64,000 nucleotides of DNA from Pseudophaeobacter arcticus DSM 23566 (GTDB taxonomy: Bacteria > Pseudomonadota > Alphaproteobacteria > Rhodobacterales > Rhodobacteraceae), in assembly GCF_000473205.1 (NCBI RefSeq), contig NZ_KI421507.1, positions 2,471,302 through 2,535,301 on the forward strand. The letters are read 5' to 3'. The notes beneath the pieces were generated by a model. The model had not been told where the DNA came from and did not search any database. It worked only from the letters and a program-made list of their open reading frames with translations. The position numbers were made by a program, and so were the translations under genes. Shown here piece by piece: positions 53,429-62,755 of the stretch (the stretch's first letter is position 1; each line of letters begins with the position of its first letter).

Positions 53429-55119
53429 GGCAGGCTTCCTTTTGGCAGGTGACGCGCCGAGATCTGCAGGCCGGCCATCAAGCCCATCACCACCAGAACA
53501 ATGGTCATGGCCAGCGCCGATGCCATCACAGTCTCACCGCTGTCATCCAGGTTGAAAATCATCACGCCGAGGGTCTCTGTCCCCGAGGACCACAACAGGG
53601 CGGAAACGGTCAGCTCGTTAAAGGCGGTCAGGAAAACCAGGATGGCCCCCGCCGCCGCCGCCGGAGCAGAGAGCGGCAGGATGATCAGGCGCAGGCGTTG
53701 AAACAGCGTGGCGCCAACGGATTGCGCGGCTTCGTTCATTGCCGGGTCAAGCTGGCGGATGCTGGCCTGAATGGGGCGAAACATCACCACCAGAAACCGC
53801 GCCAGATAGGCGAGGAAGATAATCCAGATGGTGCCATACAGCGTGGCATCCGTGAACGGCAGATTGATCAGCAACAGGATCATCGCAATCGCCAGCACCA
53901 CCCCCGGCAGCGCATAGGGCAGATCGACAAGCGCATCAAACAACCGTCCCAACCGCGAGGGCGTGCGCTCCATCAGCCAGGCCAGCGGCAGGCAGATCAG
54001 CACCAGCACCAAAGCGGCACCTCCGGCCAGGCCCAGCGAGTTCACAAAGGCCCGCGCCGTGGAGGGTTGGCGAAACAGCGCCTCATGCCAGGAGGCCAGG
54101 GTTACGGTCTCAAAGCTCAGCGGCACGCCATAGGCCGGCACCAGAGAGGTCGCTATCAGCCCCAGCATCGGCAGCACCAGAATGGCGCAGACAATCAGCC
54201 AGAGGCAAATCTCGACGGGCAGCCGCGCGCGCCCCAGCGGCATAGCCAGCGGCCGCGAGGTAGAGCCCACCAGATGCACCCGTTGGCGCGACTGGAAGAA
54301 CCGCTGCAACAGGATACCGCAGATGGCAACACATCCAATCACCATGGCCAGCACCGCCACCTCGGCCAGCACTGTCGAGGACAGGCCGGACAGGCGCTGA
54401 TAAATCAGTGTTGGCAGGGTGGAATAACCCGCTGGAATGCCCAGCATCGCCGGAATACCAAAATTGCCCAGGGCGGTCACAAAGGTAATGGCAATGCCCG
54501 CCGCCAGACTGGGGAGACACAGCGGCAGGATGATTTGCCACCACACCCGCAGCCCGCTGGCACCACTGATCCGGGCCGCCTCGACCACGTCCTGTGGGAT
54601 GGCGCGCAGACCGGCACGCAGGGTCAAAAAGATGATTGCGGTATGCTGGATACCCAGCAGCAGGATAATCCCCCCCTGCGAATACAGCGGTTGCGGCGCG
54701 CCCATCGCTGGCGCGACCCCCAGCGTTTTGAGCAATACCGACGAGGGTCCCATGATCTGCGTCCAGGACAGCGCAGTGATCTGCGGCGGGATCATCATCG
54801 GGATCATCAGGCAGAAAACCAGGGTAGTCTTTGCCCGCAGATCGGTCAGGGCCACCAGAAAGGCAAAGGCACTGCCAATCAGCAGCGACACCAGGGTGCC
54901 AAACCCCGCCGTGATCAGCGAGTGTTTCAGCGCCAACTGGGTCTGCCCCTGCGTCAACACGTCTGAAAACAGGCTCAGGTTCAGTCGGTCGTCAATCGTG
55001 ACGCCCTCAACAAACAGGCGCACAACAGGGGTCAGCGTCAGGGCAATCGCGACAAAGAGGATAAAGGAAAGCAGCCGATGTTCGGACCGGCTGCCTCCCG
55101 CTGTTTGGGGCATGAACAT
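53416..55119 (-). CDS. ABC transporter fused permease (two BPD domains)
   Basis: The 567-aa protein has two tandem binding-protein-dependent permease domains, each with about six membrane segments. EAA-loop motifs appear in VEAARISGASGLRVWWQIILPLCLP and NEAAQSVGATLFQRLRLIILPLSAP. The fused layout is typical of SfuB/FbpB- and PhnU-like importers. Its start overlaps the binding-protein stop by one base (TAATG). Confidence 0.93.
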   Translation of the reverse strand: MFMPQTAGGSRSEHRLLSFILFVAIALTLTPVVRLFVEGVTIDDRLNLSLFSDVLTQGQTQLALKHSLITAGFGTLVSLLIGSAFAFLVALTDLRAKTTLVFCLMIPMMIPPQITALSWTQIMGPSSVLLKTLGVAPAMGAPQPLYSQGGIILLLGIQHTAIIFLTLRAGLRAIPQDVVEAARISGASGLRVWWQIILPLCLPSLAAGIAITFVTALGNFGIPAMLGIPAGYSTLPTLIYQRLSGLSSTVLAEVAVLAMVIGCVAICGILLQRFFQSRQRVHLVGSTSRPLAMPLGRARLPVEICLWLIVCAILVLPMLGLIATSLVPAYGVPLSFETVTLASWHEALFRQPSTARAFVNSLGLAGGAALVLVLICLPLAWLMERTPSRLGRLFDALVDLPYALPGVVLAIAMILLLINLPFTDATLYGTIWIIFLAYLARFLVVMFRPIQASIRQLDPAMNEAAQSVGATLFQRLRLIILPLSAPAAAAGAILVFLTAFNELTVSALLWSSGTETLGVMIFNLDDSGETVMASALAMTIVLVVMGLMAGLQISARHLPKGSLPWQT

Positions 55120-56090
55120 TAGTTGGCCCCAAAGATCTCAGCAAATTTGGCCTTGTTGGCCTCGGCATTTTGCAAGGCAACCACCGGGTCAAAATCCATC
55201 AGCTTGATATCGGCACGGGCCGGGAAGCCGGCAGGCACGCCCATGTCATTGCGCGCGGGGATATATCCCATCTCAAGAACCAGATCCTGGCCCTTTTGGC
55301 TCAGCACAAAATCAACAAAGCGTTGGGCCGCATCGGTATTTTTGGCCGAAGACAGGATGGCCACTGGCTCGGTCACATAAGAAACGCCCTCTTTTGGGAA
55401 GACAAATTCCACCGGTGAGCCCTTGGCCTGGTTGCGGATGGCGAGGAAATCAACAACCATACCGTAGGGCTTTTCGCCTGCGGCAACGGCCTTGAAGGTG
55501 CCGCCATTGCCACCTTTGGCGCGGGCCTCATTTGCGGCCAGATCGCTGTAGTAGTCCCAGCCCAGGTCCTTGTCGCCCGTCAGGGTTGCCAGGTGAATCA
55601 GCGCGGCACCGGAATACAGCGGCGATGGCATGGCGATCTGCCCCTTCAGCGCCGCATCGTTCAGATCGGCCCAGGAGGTTGGCGCCGTCTCAACACCGGT
55701 GTTGTACACGATGCCTGTGGTGATCAATTTGGTCGAGTGGTAGAACCCTGCCGCGCTATACAGCGCCGGGTCATAGGCTGTGGCTTCGGGCGACTGATAG
55801 GCGGCCAGCAGACCCTCCTGCGCCATGCCTTCCAGGGTCACGGTATCGGCAATAAGCAAAACGTCGGGCTGCGGATTTCCGGCTTCGATTTCGGCACGCA
55901 GACGGGCCATCAGCTTGGTGGTGCCATCGCGCACCCAGGCAACCTCGGTGCCGGGGTTGGCAGCCATAAAGGCATCAACGGTCTTTTGTGCATCGGCATT
56001 GGGCTGCGAGGTATACAGCGTCAGGGTATCCGCAAAGCTGGCCGTGGACACACAGGCAAGGGCGGCGGCAGTCAGAAAGCTCTTCATCAT
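55119..56090 (-). CDS. ABC transporter periplasmic substrate-binding protein
   Basis: The start at 56090 (MMKSFLTAAALACVSTASFA) follows an AGGAG site. The 323-aa protein has a signal peptide cleaved before DTLTLYTSQPNADAQKTVDAFMAANPGTEV, the typical opening of family 1 (iron, phosphonate, thiamine or sugar phosphate) binding proteins. GIVYNTGVE and AAGEKPYGMVVDFLAIRNQAKGSPVEFVFPKEG follow. No Tyr-Tyr iron-binding pair is obvious, favouring a non-iron substrate. It opens the operon. Confidence 0.9.
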   Translation of the reverse strand: MMKSFLTAAALACVSTASFADTLTLYTSQPNADAQKTVDAFMAANPGTEVAWVRDGTTKLMARLRAEIEAGNPQPDVLLIADTVTLEGMAQEGLLAAYQSPEATAYDPALYSAAGFYHSTKLITTGIVYNTGVETAPTSWADLNDAALKGQIAMPSPLYSGAALIHLATLTGDKDLGWDYYSDLAANEARAKGGNGGTFKAVAAGEKPYGMVVDFLAIRNQAKGSPVEFVFPKEGVSYVTEPVAILSSAKNTDAAQRFVDFVLSQKGQDLVLEMGYIPARNDMGVPAGFPARADIKLMDFDPVVALQNAEANKAKFAEIFGAN

Positions 56091-56107
56091 AAATCTCCTG
56101 AGATTTT

Positions 56108-56125
56108 GCCTTTCGAACGAAAGGC
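56108..56125 (-). promoter_or_regulatory. Candidate DeoR-type operator, GCCTTTCG-AA-CGAAAGGC
   Basis: A perfect 8-bp inverted repeat lies 18 bp upstream of the binding-protein start. TTTCG cores are typical of DeoR/GlpR-family operators. It faces the divergent DeoR gene. Confidence 0.65.
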
Positions 56126-56236
56126 AGGTGATGAGGAGCTTATTGCCGCCTGATGCAACAGATTCATGACGTCTATGTATATGTTTTATTACTGTTTTCG
56201 CAGAGACGGCTTTGCTGTAAACGACAGGCAGGACCA

Positions 56237-56246
56237 CTTTCGAAAG
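56237..56246. promoter_or_regulatory. Second TTTCG palindrome, CTTTCGAAAG
   Basis: This 10-bp palindrome ends 7 bp before the DeoR start and shares the TTTCG/CGAAA cores with the site at 56108. It may mediate autoregulation. Confidence 0.5.
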
Positions 56247-56253
56247 AAACCTG

Positions 56254-57033
56254 ATGAAGCGCAGTGACTTGGACATTCGACGCGACCAGATTGTCGCCTT
56301 GCTGGCAGAAAACGGCAGCCTGTCAGCCCAGGAGCTGTGCCAGCGCCTGAAGGTTTCCGTGCAGACGATCCGCGCCGATCTGCGCGATCTGGACGAGGCT
56401 TCACTGGTGCAACGTCGCAATGGCGTCGCCCGATTGCGGCAGCAGGCGGAAAACATCGGTTATCTGCCGCGCCTCACGGTCTCCCATAGCGAGAAACACC
56501 ACATAGCACAGGCGGTTCAGCATCTGGTCACCAATGGCGCCAGGGTGGCGCTGGGAACAGGAACCACCGTCGCACAATGCGCCCTGCTGCTGGCAACCCG
56601 GCAGGGCCTCTTTGTTGCCACCAATTCCATTCACGCGGTCATGGCGCTGCAAAATGCGCCAGGGGCACAGGTCGAAATGGCGGGCGGCTCTGTGCGGTTG
56701 CGGGATTTGGACGTGATCAGCCCGGCCAGCATCGCGTTTTTTGCCCGTTACCGCATGGAGCAGGCCATCTTTAGCTGTGGAGGGGTCTCGCAGAGCGGTG
56801 AAGTTCTGGATTACAACACCGAAGAAGTCACCGCCCGTCAGGCCATTGCCGACTGCGCCAAACAAAAGATCCTGGTGGTGGACAGCGCCAAGTTCGACCG
56901 CGACCTGCCCTGCCAGATGCAAAACCTCTGGGACTATGATGTGGTGGTGACAGGGGCCAAGCTAGCGCCAAAACTGCGCAATAAATGCGCCACATCGGGG
57001 TGCAGGATTATCCAGGTTTCACTCCCGGATTAG
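56254..57033 (+). CDS. DeoR-family transcriptional regulator
   Basis: The 259-aa repressor has the N-terminal DeoR helix-turn-helix (RRDQIVALLAENGSLSAQELCQRLKVSVQTIRADLRDLDEASLVQRRNGVARL). The C-terminal sugar-phosphate-sensing domain (VALGTGTTVAQCAL, ISPASIAFFARYRMEQAIFSCGG, DSAKFDRDL) follows. DeoR-type proteins bind phosphorylated metabolites. Divergent placement and the TTTCG repeats make it the likely repressor of the transport operon. Confidence 0.92.
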   Translation: MKRSDLDIRRDQIVALLAENGSLSAQELCQRLKVSVQTIRADLRDLDEASLVQRRNGVARLRQQAENIGYLPRLTVSHSEKHHIAQAVQHLVTNGARVALGTGTTVAQCALLLATRQGLFVATNSIHAVMALQNAPGAQVEMAGGSVRLRDLDVISPASIAFFARYRMEQAIFSCGGVSQSGEVLDYNTEEVTARQAIADCAKQKILVVDSAKFDRDLPCQMQNLWDYDVVVTGAKLAPKLRNKCATSGCRIIQVSLPD

Positions 57034-57041
57034 CAGCAGGC

Positions 57042-57080
57042 AAAAAGAAACCCCCGCTGGCCTCGGCGGCCTGCGAGGGT
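57042..57080 (-). terminator. Rho-independent terminator of efp
   Basis: ACCCCCGC and GCGAGGGT pair with one mismatch. On the minus strand the stem is followed by TTTCTTTTTG, 21 bp past the efp stop. Confidence 0.7.
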
Positions 57081-57101
57081 CAAATTTGTCAGCACCTGAA
57101 C

Positions 57102-57665
57102 TCAGGCGCGTTCGGAGTATTCCATGGTTTCGGTATTGACCACGATCATCTCGTCTTGGCCAACAAACGGCGGCACCATGACCTTGACCCCATTCTCAAG
57201 CACCGCAGGCTTAAAGGAGTTGGCAGCGGTCTGCCCCTTTACCACCGGCTCGGTCTCGACAATTTTGCAGGTCACTTTTTGTGGCAATGTCGCGTTCAGG
57301 GCTTCTTCTTCGTAGAACTCCATCACAATTGTCATACCGTCCTGCAAGAAGGGACGACGGTCGCCCAGCAGCTCGGCAGACAATTCGATCTGCTCATAGG
57401 TTTCGGTATCCATGAACACCAGCATGCCGTCGCTCTCATAGAGAAACTGCTGGTCTTTTTGCTCCAGGCGCACGCGCTCAACCTTGTCGGCGCTGCGGAA
57501 GCGTTCGTTCAGTTTTGAGCCATTGCGCAGGTTGCGCAGCTCGACTTGGGCAAAAGCGCCCCCTTTGCCAGGCTTTACGTGATCGACCTTGACTGCGGCC
57601 CAAAGACCACCGTTGTGCTCCAGAACATTGCCTGGGCGGATCTCGTTACCATTGATCTTGGGCAT
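57102..57665 (-). CDS. efp: Elongation factor P
   Basis: The 187-aa protein relieves ribosome stalling at polyproline. It begins [43 protein letters not shown], with the modification-site Lys34 in KPGKGG. Three beta domains are visible, ending [12 protein letters not shown]. No epmA/epmB-type modification gene is nearby. Confidence 0.95.
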   Translation of the reverse strand: MPKINGNEIRPGNVLEHNGGLWAAVKVDHVKPGKGGAFAQVELRNLRNGSKLNERFRSADKVERVRLEQKDQQFLYESDGMLVFMDTETYEQIELSAELLGDRRPFLQDGMTIVMEFYEEEALNATLPQKVTCKIVETEPVVKGQTAANSFKPAVLENGVKVMVPPFVGQDEMIVVNTETMEYSERA

Positions 57666-57764
57666 CTGAAAAATCCATCTGGGAAGGTTGATGATATATT
57701 AAGCGTCCCTATATCTGTCGTGGTCACCCCTGGCAAGACAACGATATCTCGTAGTTGCGCCACA

Positions 57765-57798
57765 AAAGCTATGCATTTCACGCATGAAAGCTATGCAT
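57765..57798. repeat. Direct repeat with 22-bp period upstream of efp
   Basis: AAAGCTATGCAT begins at 57765 and again at 57787, separated by TTCACGCATG. It lies in the divergent gap between efp and the DUF6280-like gene and may touch their promoters. Confidence 0.7.
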
Positions 57799-57883
57799 AT
57801 ACAGGCTATCCGAATCGTCATAGTTCCGTCATAAGGAACGCCACGCCGAGAATTGCAATAGCAAGAACAATAAAGGAAACGGG

Positions 57884-58201
57884 ATGCGAGATTTCGTTGA
57901 CGGCACTGCATACAATAATGAACAGGGCAACCGAGCACGCAAGCTCTTTGCTGCTGTTGTATTGGCTGCGTTGGATGATGCCATTGCCGATGATAAAAAA
58001 TATGGCAACGGCCCCGAACAGATCGCCCGCTGGGCGCGCTCACGCGATGGTCGCGAAGTGCTCAGCTGCGCTGGCATCGACCCCAATGAGCGGGTTGTCG
58101 GTGGATTGATGGATTTTGTTGGTCGGGGTGTACGCACCTCTGTTGCCCTGTCGCGCGAAGAAAGCGAACGGCGCAACGCAGCACAGGCCGAAGCCGCCTG
58201 A
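57884..58201 (+). CDS. Conserved small protein, DUF6280-like
   Basis: The 105-aa protein is largely helical: GTAYNNEQGNRARKLFAAVVLAALDDAIADDKKYGNGPEQIARWARSRDGREVLSCAGIDPNERVVGGLMDFVGRGV. I recall nearly identical proteins from other Rhodobacterales under DUF6280, but cannot check. There is no signal peptide or membrane segment. Upstream AGGAAA sits 8 bp before the ATG, and a terminator follows. Confidence 0.8.
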   Translation: MRDFVDGTAYNNEQGNRARKLFAAVVLAALDDAIADDKKYGNGPEQIARWARSRDGREVLSCAGIDPNERVVGGLMDFVGRGVRTSVALSREESERRNAAQAEAA

Positions 58202-58248
58202 AGCTGACCAAGGCCAAAATGGCCAAGCCGATGATCACTGATCTATAG

Positions 58249-58276
58249 AAAAGCGCGTCCTGGGGGGCGCGTTTTT
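58249..58276 (+). terminator. Terminator after the DUF6280-like gene
   Basis: AAAAgCGCGtCC and GGgCGCGtTTTT pair with two wobbles around a short loop and end in a T5 run. Confidence 0.75.
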
Positions 58277-58454
58277 CTTTTGCAGGCCCGCCGGACACAG
58301 ATCTGTCGCAGAAAACCTGTCGCAGATCCCCCTCCCCAAGGCGGTTTTCCCCGCGCCCTGCCCCCACAATTTACTAGATTGCCCAGAAAACCCTTTTCCT
58401 TGCTGACCCAATCGGCAATCAGACAGGGGGCACAGACCACATAAGGAGAGAGCC

Positions 58455-59915
58455 ATGACGGCACGCGCACTGATGATCCAGGGCACCGGCAGCAATGTCG
58501 GGAAATCTCTCCTTGTTGCCGGGCTGGCGCGGGCCTTTGTGCGCCGTGGCCTGAAAGTGGCACCGTTCAAATCCCAGAACATGTCCAACAATGCGGCCGT
58601 CACCCCTGAGGGCGGCGAAATCGGCCGCGCCCAGGCACTGCAGGCGCGGGCCGCCGGACTGGCGCCCCATGTGGATATGAACCCGGTGCTGCTCAAACCC
58701 GAGACCGACACCGGCGCACAGCTTATCGTCCAGGGCAAACGGCGTGGCACCCAGTCGGCCGGCTCTTTCATGCGCGACAAAACCGGGCTGCTGGAGGCGG
58801 CGCTGGAGAGCTATCACCGTCTGGCTGCGGGTGTTGATCTGGTGCTGATCGAGGGTGCGGGCTCACCAGCCGAAACCAACCTGCGCCGGGGCGATATCGC
58901 CAATATGGGCTTTGCCTGCGCGGTACAGGCGCCTGTTGTTCTGGTCGGGGATATTCACCGTGGCGGCGTCATTGCCCAGATTGTCGGCACCCAGGCTGTG
59001 CTTGACCCAACGGACCTGGAGCGCATTGTCGGCTTTGCCGTGAACCGGTTTCGCGGTGATGTCAGCCTGTTTGATACAGGCCGCGATGATATTGCCCGGC
59101 GCACCGACTGGCCCTCGCTGGGGGTGATTCCGTGGTTCTGGGAGGCCTGGAAACTGCCTGCCGAAGACATGATGGATATCGCTTCGCGCCGGGGTGGCGC
59201 CTGCAAGGTGGTTGTGCCGCAACTGGAGCGCATGGCCAATTTTGACGATCTTGACCCGCTGGCAGCTGAACCCGAGGTCACGGTTGAGATCGTGCCCCCA
59301 GGGCGGGCTCTGCCAGGGGATGCGGATCTGGTACTGATCCCAGGCAGCAAATCCACCATTGGCGACCTTGCCTACCTGCGCGCTCAGGGCTGGGATATCG
59401 ACATTCTGGCCCATCACCGGCGCGGCGGCCATGTGCTGGGTCTATGCGGCGGCTATCAGATGCTGGGCAAGACCATCGACGACCCTCTGGGGGTTGAGGG
59501 GGCTCCGGGCAAGGTGGCTGGCCTGGGCCTGCTTGATGTTCACACCGTCATGTCAGACGACAAACGCGTCACCCTGACAGAGGCCACCAGCCTGGAAGGC
59601 GGATTGCCCGTGCAGGGCTATGAAATCCACATGGGGCGCACCACCGGTGCCGATTGCAAACGGGGCTGGCTGCAGATTGCCGATCGGGTTGAGGGCGCCG
59701 CCTCAGCGGATGGGCGGGTGCTGGGCTCCTATCTGCATGGGTTGTTCAGCGCCGATGGGTTTCGGGGGCACTACCTGTCCCGGCTTGGCTATGACAGCTC
59801 CACCCAATATGAAGACAGCGTCGAAGAAACGCTGGATGCCCTGGCCGACCATCTGGAGCAGCATATGGACCTGGATCATCTGCTCTCGCTGGCGACAGAG
59901 GTGCCTGCCCGATAG
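58455..59915 (+). CDS. cobQ: Cobyric acid synthase
   Basis: The 486-aa enzyme amidates adenosylcobyrinate a,c-diamide in cobalamin synthesis. The N-terminal part has the P-loop-like [18 protein letters not shown] and [13 protein letters not shown]. The C-terminal glutamine amidotransferase domain has [13 protein letters not shown] with the nucleophilic Cys and ends near GSYLHGLF with the His. No other cob gene is present in the window, and no cobalamin riboswitch is evident upstream. Confidence 0.96.
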   Translation: MTARALMIQGTGSNVGKSLLVAGLARAFVRRGLKVAPFKSQNMSNNAAVTPEGGEIGRAQALQARAAGLAPHVDMNPVLLKPETDTGAQLIVQGKRRGTQSAGSFMRDKTGLLEAALESYHRLAAGVDLVLIEGAGSPAETNLRRGDIANMGFACAVQAPVVLVGDIHRGGVIAQIVGTQAVLDPTDLERIVGFAVNRFRGDVSLFDTGRDDIARRTDWPSLGVIPWFWEAWKLPAEDMMDIASRRGGACKVVVPQLERMANFDDLDPLAAEPEVTVEIVPPGRALPGDADLVLIPGSKSTIGDLAYLRAQGWDIDILAHHRRGGHVLGLCGGYQMLGKTIDDPLGVEGAPGKVAGLGLLDVHTVMSDDKRVTLTEATSLEGGLPVQGYEIHMGRTTGADCKRGWLQIADRVEGAASADGRVLGSYLHGLFSADGFRGHYLSRLGYDSSTQYEDSVEETLDALADHLEQHMDLDHLLSLATEVPAR

Positions 59916-60070
59916 GCGCCCCCGATTGGCACCGAGGAGCCCACGGGTTTTGGCGACCGCATGCCTCTGGCGACCGCAGACAAGTGATAAGGGGTTCTGG
60001 GCGGATCAGACAGATAGCAGCATCTGCGCTTGGTCGCACTGGGTTACACTGCAGTCCCGCGAATAGCGGT

Positions 60071-60115
60071 CAGGCGCAGTCCGGCCTGGCGCAATCCGGC
60101 CTGGCGCAGTCCGGT
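60071..60115. repeat. Tandem repeat, 3 x 15 bp, abutting the PopZ-like stop
   Basis: Units CAGGCGCAGTCCGGC, CTGGCGCAATCCGGC and CTGGCGCAGTCCGGT run head to tail and touch the stop codon of the minus-strand gene. Confidence 0.85.
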
Positions 60116-61218
60116 CAGATCAAATCCTGAGCAGCAAGTGCGCGCTGGATTTCACGGCGCACCAGCTTGCGCACATTCCGGGTGATTCTCTCTCCCAGCG
60201 CGCCCTGCAATTCGCTGCGCACGATATCGGCAACCAGCTCGCGCAGGCTCTCCTCATCGAGATAGCTCTCCTCCGCACCACCGGCATCCAGGGCATCCAT
60301 AGTGGCGCCGGTCACGGCCTCTTCAGCCAGGGCTGCGGCATCAAAATTGGTGTCGGTTTCATCGTGACCCTGCGAGGCCTGATCTGCGTCGAACTCCGCC
60401 TCGGCCTCATCCATGTGATCCTGCCATTCAAGCGTTTCGATATTGGTACCGGCATAGGGGTCACTGGAGGCGCCATCCGGCTCCCACTGTCCGCTCGCGC
60501 GGGCCACTTTGGCCTCCAGCTCGGCAATTTTCTGTACCACTGCCGAAACGCGCTGGCTGCCATACAGCTCCTCGGCCTGATCCTCACTGGCCTGATCCCC
60601 ACTGGCCTGATCTGCGTCCAGGTTCGCCTCAGCTGCGTCCTCAGACGAGGGCTCCACGGCGCCAAAGAGTGTCGCCTCGGGGTCGCACCATGGCGCAGTT
60701 TCCTCCTGCTCCACGCCCTCAGCCGCCTGATCGGGCGATGCCTCTGGCCGGTCAAGCAATGCCTCTGGCTGCTCAGCTGCGCTGTGCTGCACGACGGGCT
60801 CATGGGCAGCAGCTCTGTCTGATTCGACAGTGTCGTTGCGGCGGAAAGCAAGAACCTCGCCCGGGTCCAGTTCTGGCTCAACCTCAAGATCCATGTAGCT
60901 GCCATCCGGCAGATCACAGGCTGGCTCCCTGCCCTCTGACACCTCGGCCTCAGCCGACACAACAGCGGCTTCGGGCTGGTTGGCGTTCCGCTCAGCAGCA
61001 TTCGAGACATTCTCCGCCACCCGCAAAGCAGGTGTCAGAACCAGACGCGATGTCGGCTTTGGCAGCTCCTGCGCTGTGGCTACCGGCTGGCTCTGCCCCC
61101 GGTTTTCCACGGCCTGCGCAGACACCGGGCGCGGCGCAACGCGACCATCCTCACTCACCAAACGTCGGATTGAGGACAGGACATCTTCGATTTCAGCCTG
61201 CGTTACAGGATCGGACAT
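60115..61218 (-). CDS. PopZ-like (DUF2497-type) polar organising protein
   Basis: The 367-aa protein has an N-terminal helix (TQAEIEDVLSSIRRLVSEDGR) like the partner-binding helix of PopZ. A long acidic, low-complexity centre (about 60-290) follows, then a C-terminal helical segment (LDEESLRELVADIVRSELQGALGERITRNVRKLVRREIQRALAAQD). This three-part layout matches PopZ, which assembles a polar matrix in Caulobacter. The C-terminal match to DUF2497 is loose. A 15-bp in-frame repeat lies in the acidic region. The role is inferred from architecture. Confidence 0.6.
   Translation of the reverse strand: MSDPVTQAEIEDVLSSIRRLVSEDGRVAPRPVSAQAVENRGQSQPVATAQELPKPTSRLVLTPALRVAENVSNAAERNANQPEAAVVSAEAEVSEGREPACDLPDGSYMDLEVEPELDPGEVLAFRRNDTVESDRAAAHEPVVQHSAAEQPEALLDRPEASPDQAAEGVEQEETAPWCDPEATLFGAVEPSSEDAAEANLDADQASGDQASEDQAEELYGSQRVSAVVQKIAELEAKVARASGQWEPDGASSDPYAGTNIETLEWQDHMDEAEAEFDADQASQGHDETDTNFDAAALAEEAVTGATMDALDAGGAEESYLDEESLRELVADIVRSELQGALGERITRNVRKLVRREIQRALAAQDLI
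60574..60618. repeat. In-frame 3 x 15-bp repeat in the PopZ-like gene
   Basis: GGCCTGATCCTCACT, GGCCTGATCCCCACT and GGCCTGATCTGCGTC are in register and encode three DQAS-type repeats in the acidic segment. Confidence 0.85.
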
Positions 61219-61339
61219 TATGTTTGAACCACTCTAGCCTTTGCGACAAGTGTAGCTCTCCTACCGCAATCGCACAACATTTAGAGAGACTTTTAGTTTC
61301 TACTCAGTCTGGTTTATGCCCGGACCAGTTTTTTCCGGT

Positions 61340-62755
61340 TCAGTTCCTGCCCAAGGCCCGCAGCACCCGGTCGAGGTCCCGGCTCTGGCGACTGACCTGC
61401 GCTGGCGCGCCTTTGACCAGATTGTAATACAGGGTTGGATCATAAATCTCGACGGCCAGCCCCAGATGTTCTGCAGTCAAAAGCCCCTGAGCTTGCAGCA
61501 GGGCATAGGCCGCAGTGGCCTGGCTCGCCCGTGCCCGCACCCGCGCGGTCAGCGCATTCAGCAGATCCTGTTCCGCCTGCAACACGTCCAGCGTGGTGCG
61601 CGCGCCCAATGTGGCCTCTTCACGGATCCCGTCAAAGGCAACCTGCGCCGCCCGCACGCTCTCACTAGAGGACACAAGGCTGGCAGATGCAGCTTCCAGT
61701 GTCACATAGGCCTCAGAAACATCCTGAGCCACCGCACGCTGCGTCGAGAGTAACTGCCCCCGCGCAGCATCAGCGGAAGCAATGGCAGACCGCACCGATG
61801 AAGCAAGACGGCCACCAGCATAGATCGGCTGGGTGTAGGTGATGCTGGCGCCAGTGCTGTCGGATTCAAAATTATTGCTCAGGCTGGTGGTGGCACTAAT
61901 TTCCGCGCCGAATTTCACATTTGGCCCCAGACCTTTTCGCGCCGCATCCGTGGCAAAATCAGCAGCCTTAACCGTATGCTGCTGCCCCAGAAGAATGGGG
62001 TGATTGCGCACAGCAATGGACTCGGCGGCCTGCAAAGACGCAACCCGCTTGGGCAAGGGAGGTTGACCAGCAGTTGTTCCAATGGGATGGCCAACGGCCT
62101 CCACATAGGAGGCCTGCGCCGTCAGCAGATCGCCGCGACTTTGAATCAGAGTGGCCCGCGCCGAGGCAAGACGGCTCTGCGCCAGGGCGACATCGGTGCG
62201 GGTCACTTCGCCGACTTCAAATCTGTCCTGCGAGGCCTTCAGCTCTTCTTGCAACAGGCGCAGGTTGTTGCCTTGCAGACGCACCGTCTCTTGCTGCGAC
62301 AAGACATTGACATAGGCCTGCACCGCACCAAACAACACCTGCTGCTCAACATTCAGCAGGCTTTGGCGCGTCGCCAGAACGGTTTGCTGGGCGGCAAGTT
62401 GCTTTAGCCGGGTTGCCCCACCATCATACAACAACAATTCCAGGGCCAAGCCGGTGCTCAAGCGGTCCGCACTTGATGAGGCTGTCGGACCGTTCACATT
62501 ATGCGTATTCTGCGTGGCTGCCGTAATGGTCCAGTTGATAATAGGCCGCAGCCCGGCAACCGCCGCTGCTACGTTTTCATCCTGAACCCGCAACAAGGCC
62601 CGGTTCTGTTCCAGCAATCCGCTGCTCTTGTAGGCGCCAATCAGCGCGTCAGACAGGTTGTCCGCACTCGCGGGTTTTGGCAGCGTAAAAGCAAGCGCAA
62701 CAGAGCCTACAAATACAAACGTCTTTAACAAACTTGCCGAATTCTTCTTCAACAT
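61340..62755 (-). CDS. tolC: TolC-family outer membrane efflux protein
   Basis: The 471-aa protein has a signal peptide (FVFVGSVALAFTLPKPASA) cleaved before DNLSDALIGAYKSSGLLEQNRALLRVQDENV. Two TolC repeats (YVNVLSQQETVRLQGNNLRLLQEELKASQDRFEVGEVTRTDVALAQSRLASARA and YVTLEAASASLVSSSESVRAAQVAFDGIREEATLGARTTLDVLQAEQDLLNA) form the coiled-coil tunnel. It lies downstream of pcm, as often in Rhodobacterales. No inner-membrane pump is adjacent. Confidence 0.93.
   Translation of the reverse strand: MLKKNSASLLKTFVFVGSVALAFTLPKPASADNLSDALIGAYKSSGLLEQNRALLRVQDENVAAAVAGLRPIINWTITAATQNTHNVNGPTASSSADRLSTGLALELLLYDGGATRLKQLAAQQTVLATRQSLLNVEQQVLFGAVQAYVNVLSQQETVRLQGNNLRLLQEELKASQDRFEVGEVTRTDVALAQSRLASARATLIQSRGDLLTAQASYVEAVGHPIGTTAGQPPLPKRVASLQAAESIAVRNHPILLGQQHTVKAADFATDAARKGLGPNVKFGAEISATTSLSNNFESDSTGASITYTQPIYAGGRLASSVRSAIASADAARGQLLSTQRAVAQDVSEAYVTLEAASASLVSSSESVRAAQVAFDGIREEATLGARTTLDVLQAEQDLLNALTARVRARASQATAAYALLQAQGLLTAEHLGLAVEIYDPTLYYNLVKGAPAQVSRQSRDLDRVLRALGRN

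Noticed and set aside
53398..54966. 522-aa open frame antisense to the ABC permease
   Set aside because: The Gln/His/Arg-rich translation is a shadow of hydrophobic membrane codons.
58202..58454. Cobalamin riboswitch upstream of cobQ
   Set aside because: No B12-box-like sequence or long multi-stem leader is visible; the gap holds only a terminator and a short leader.
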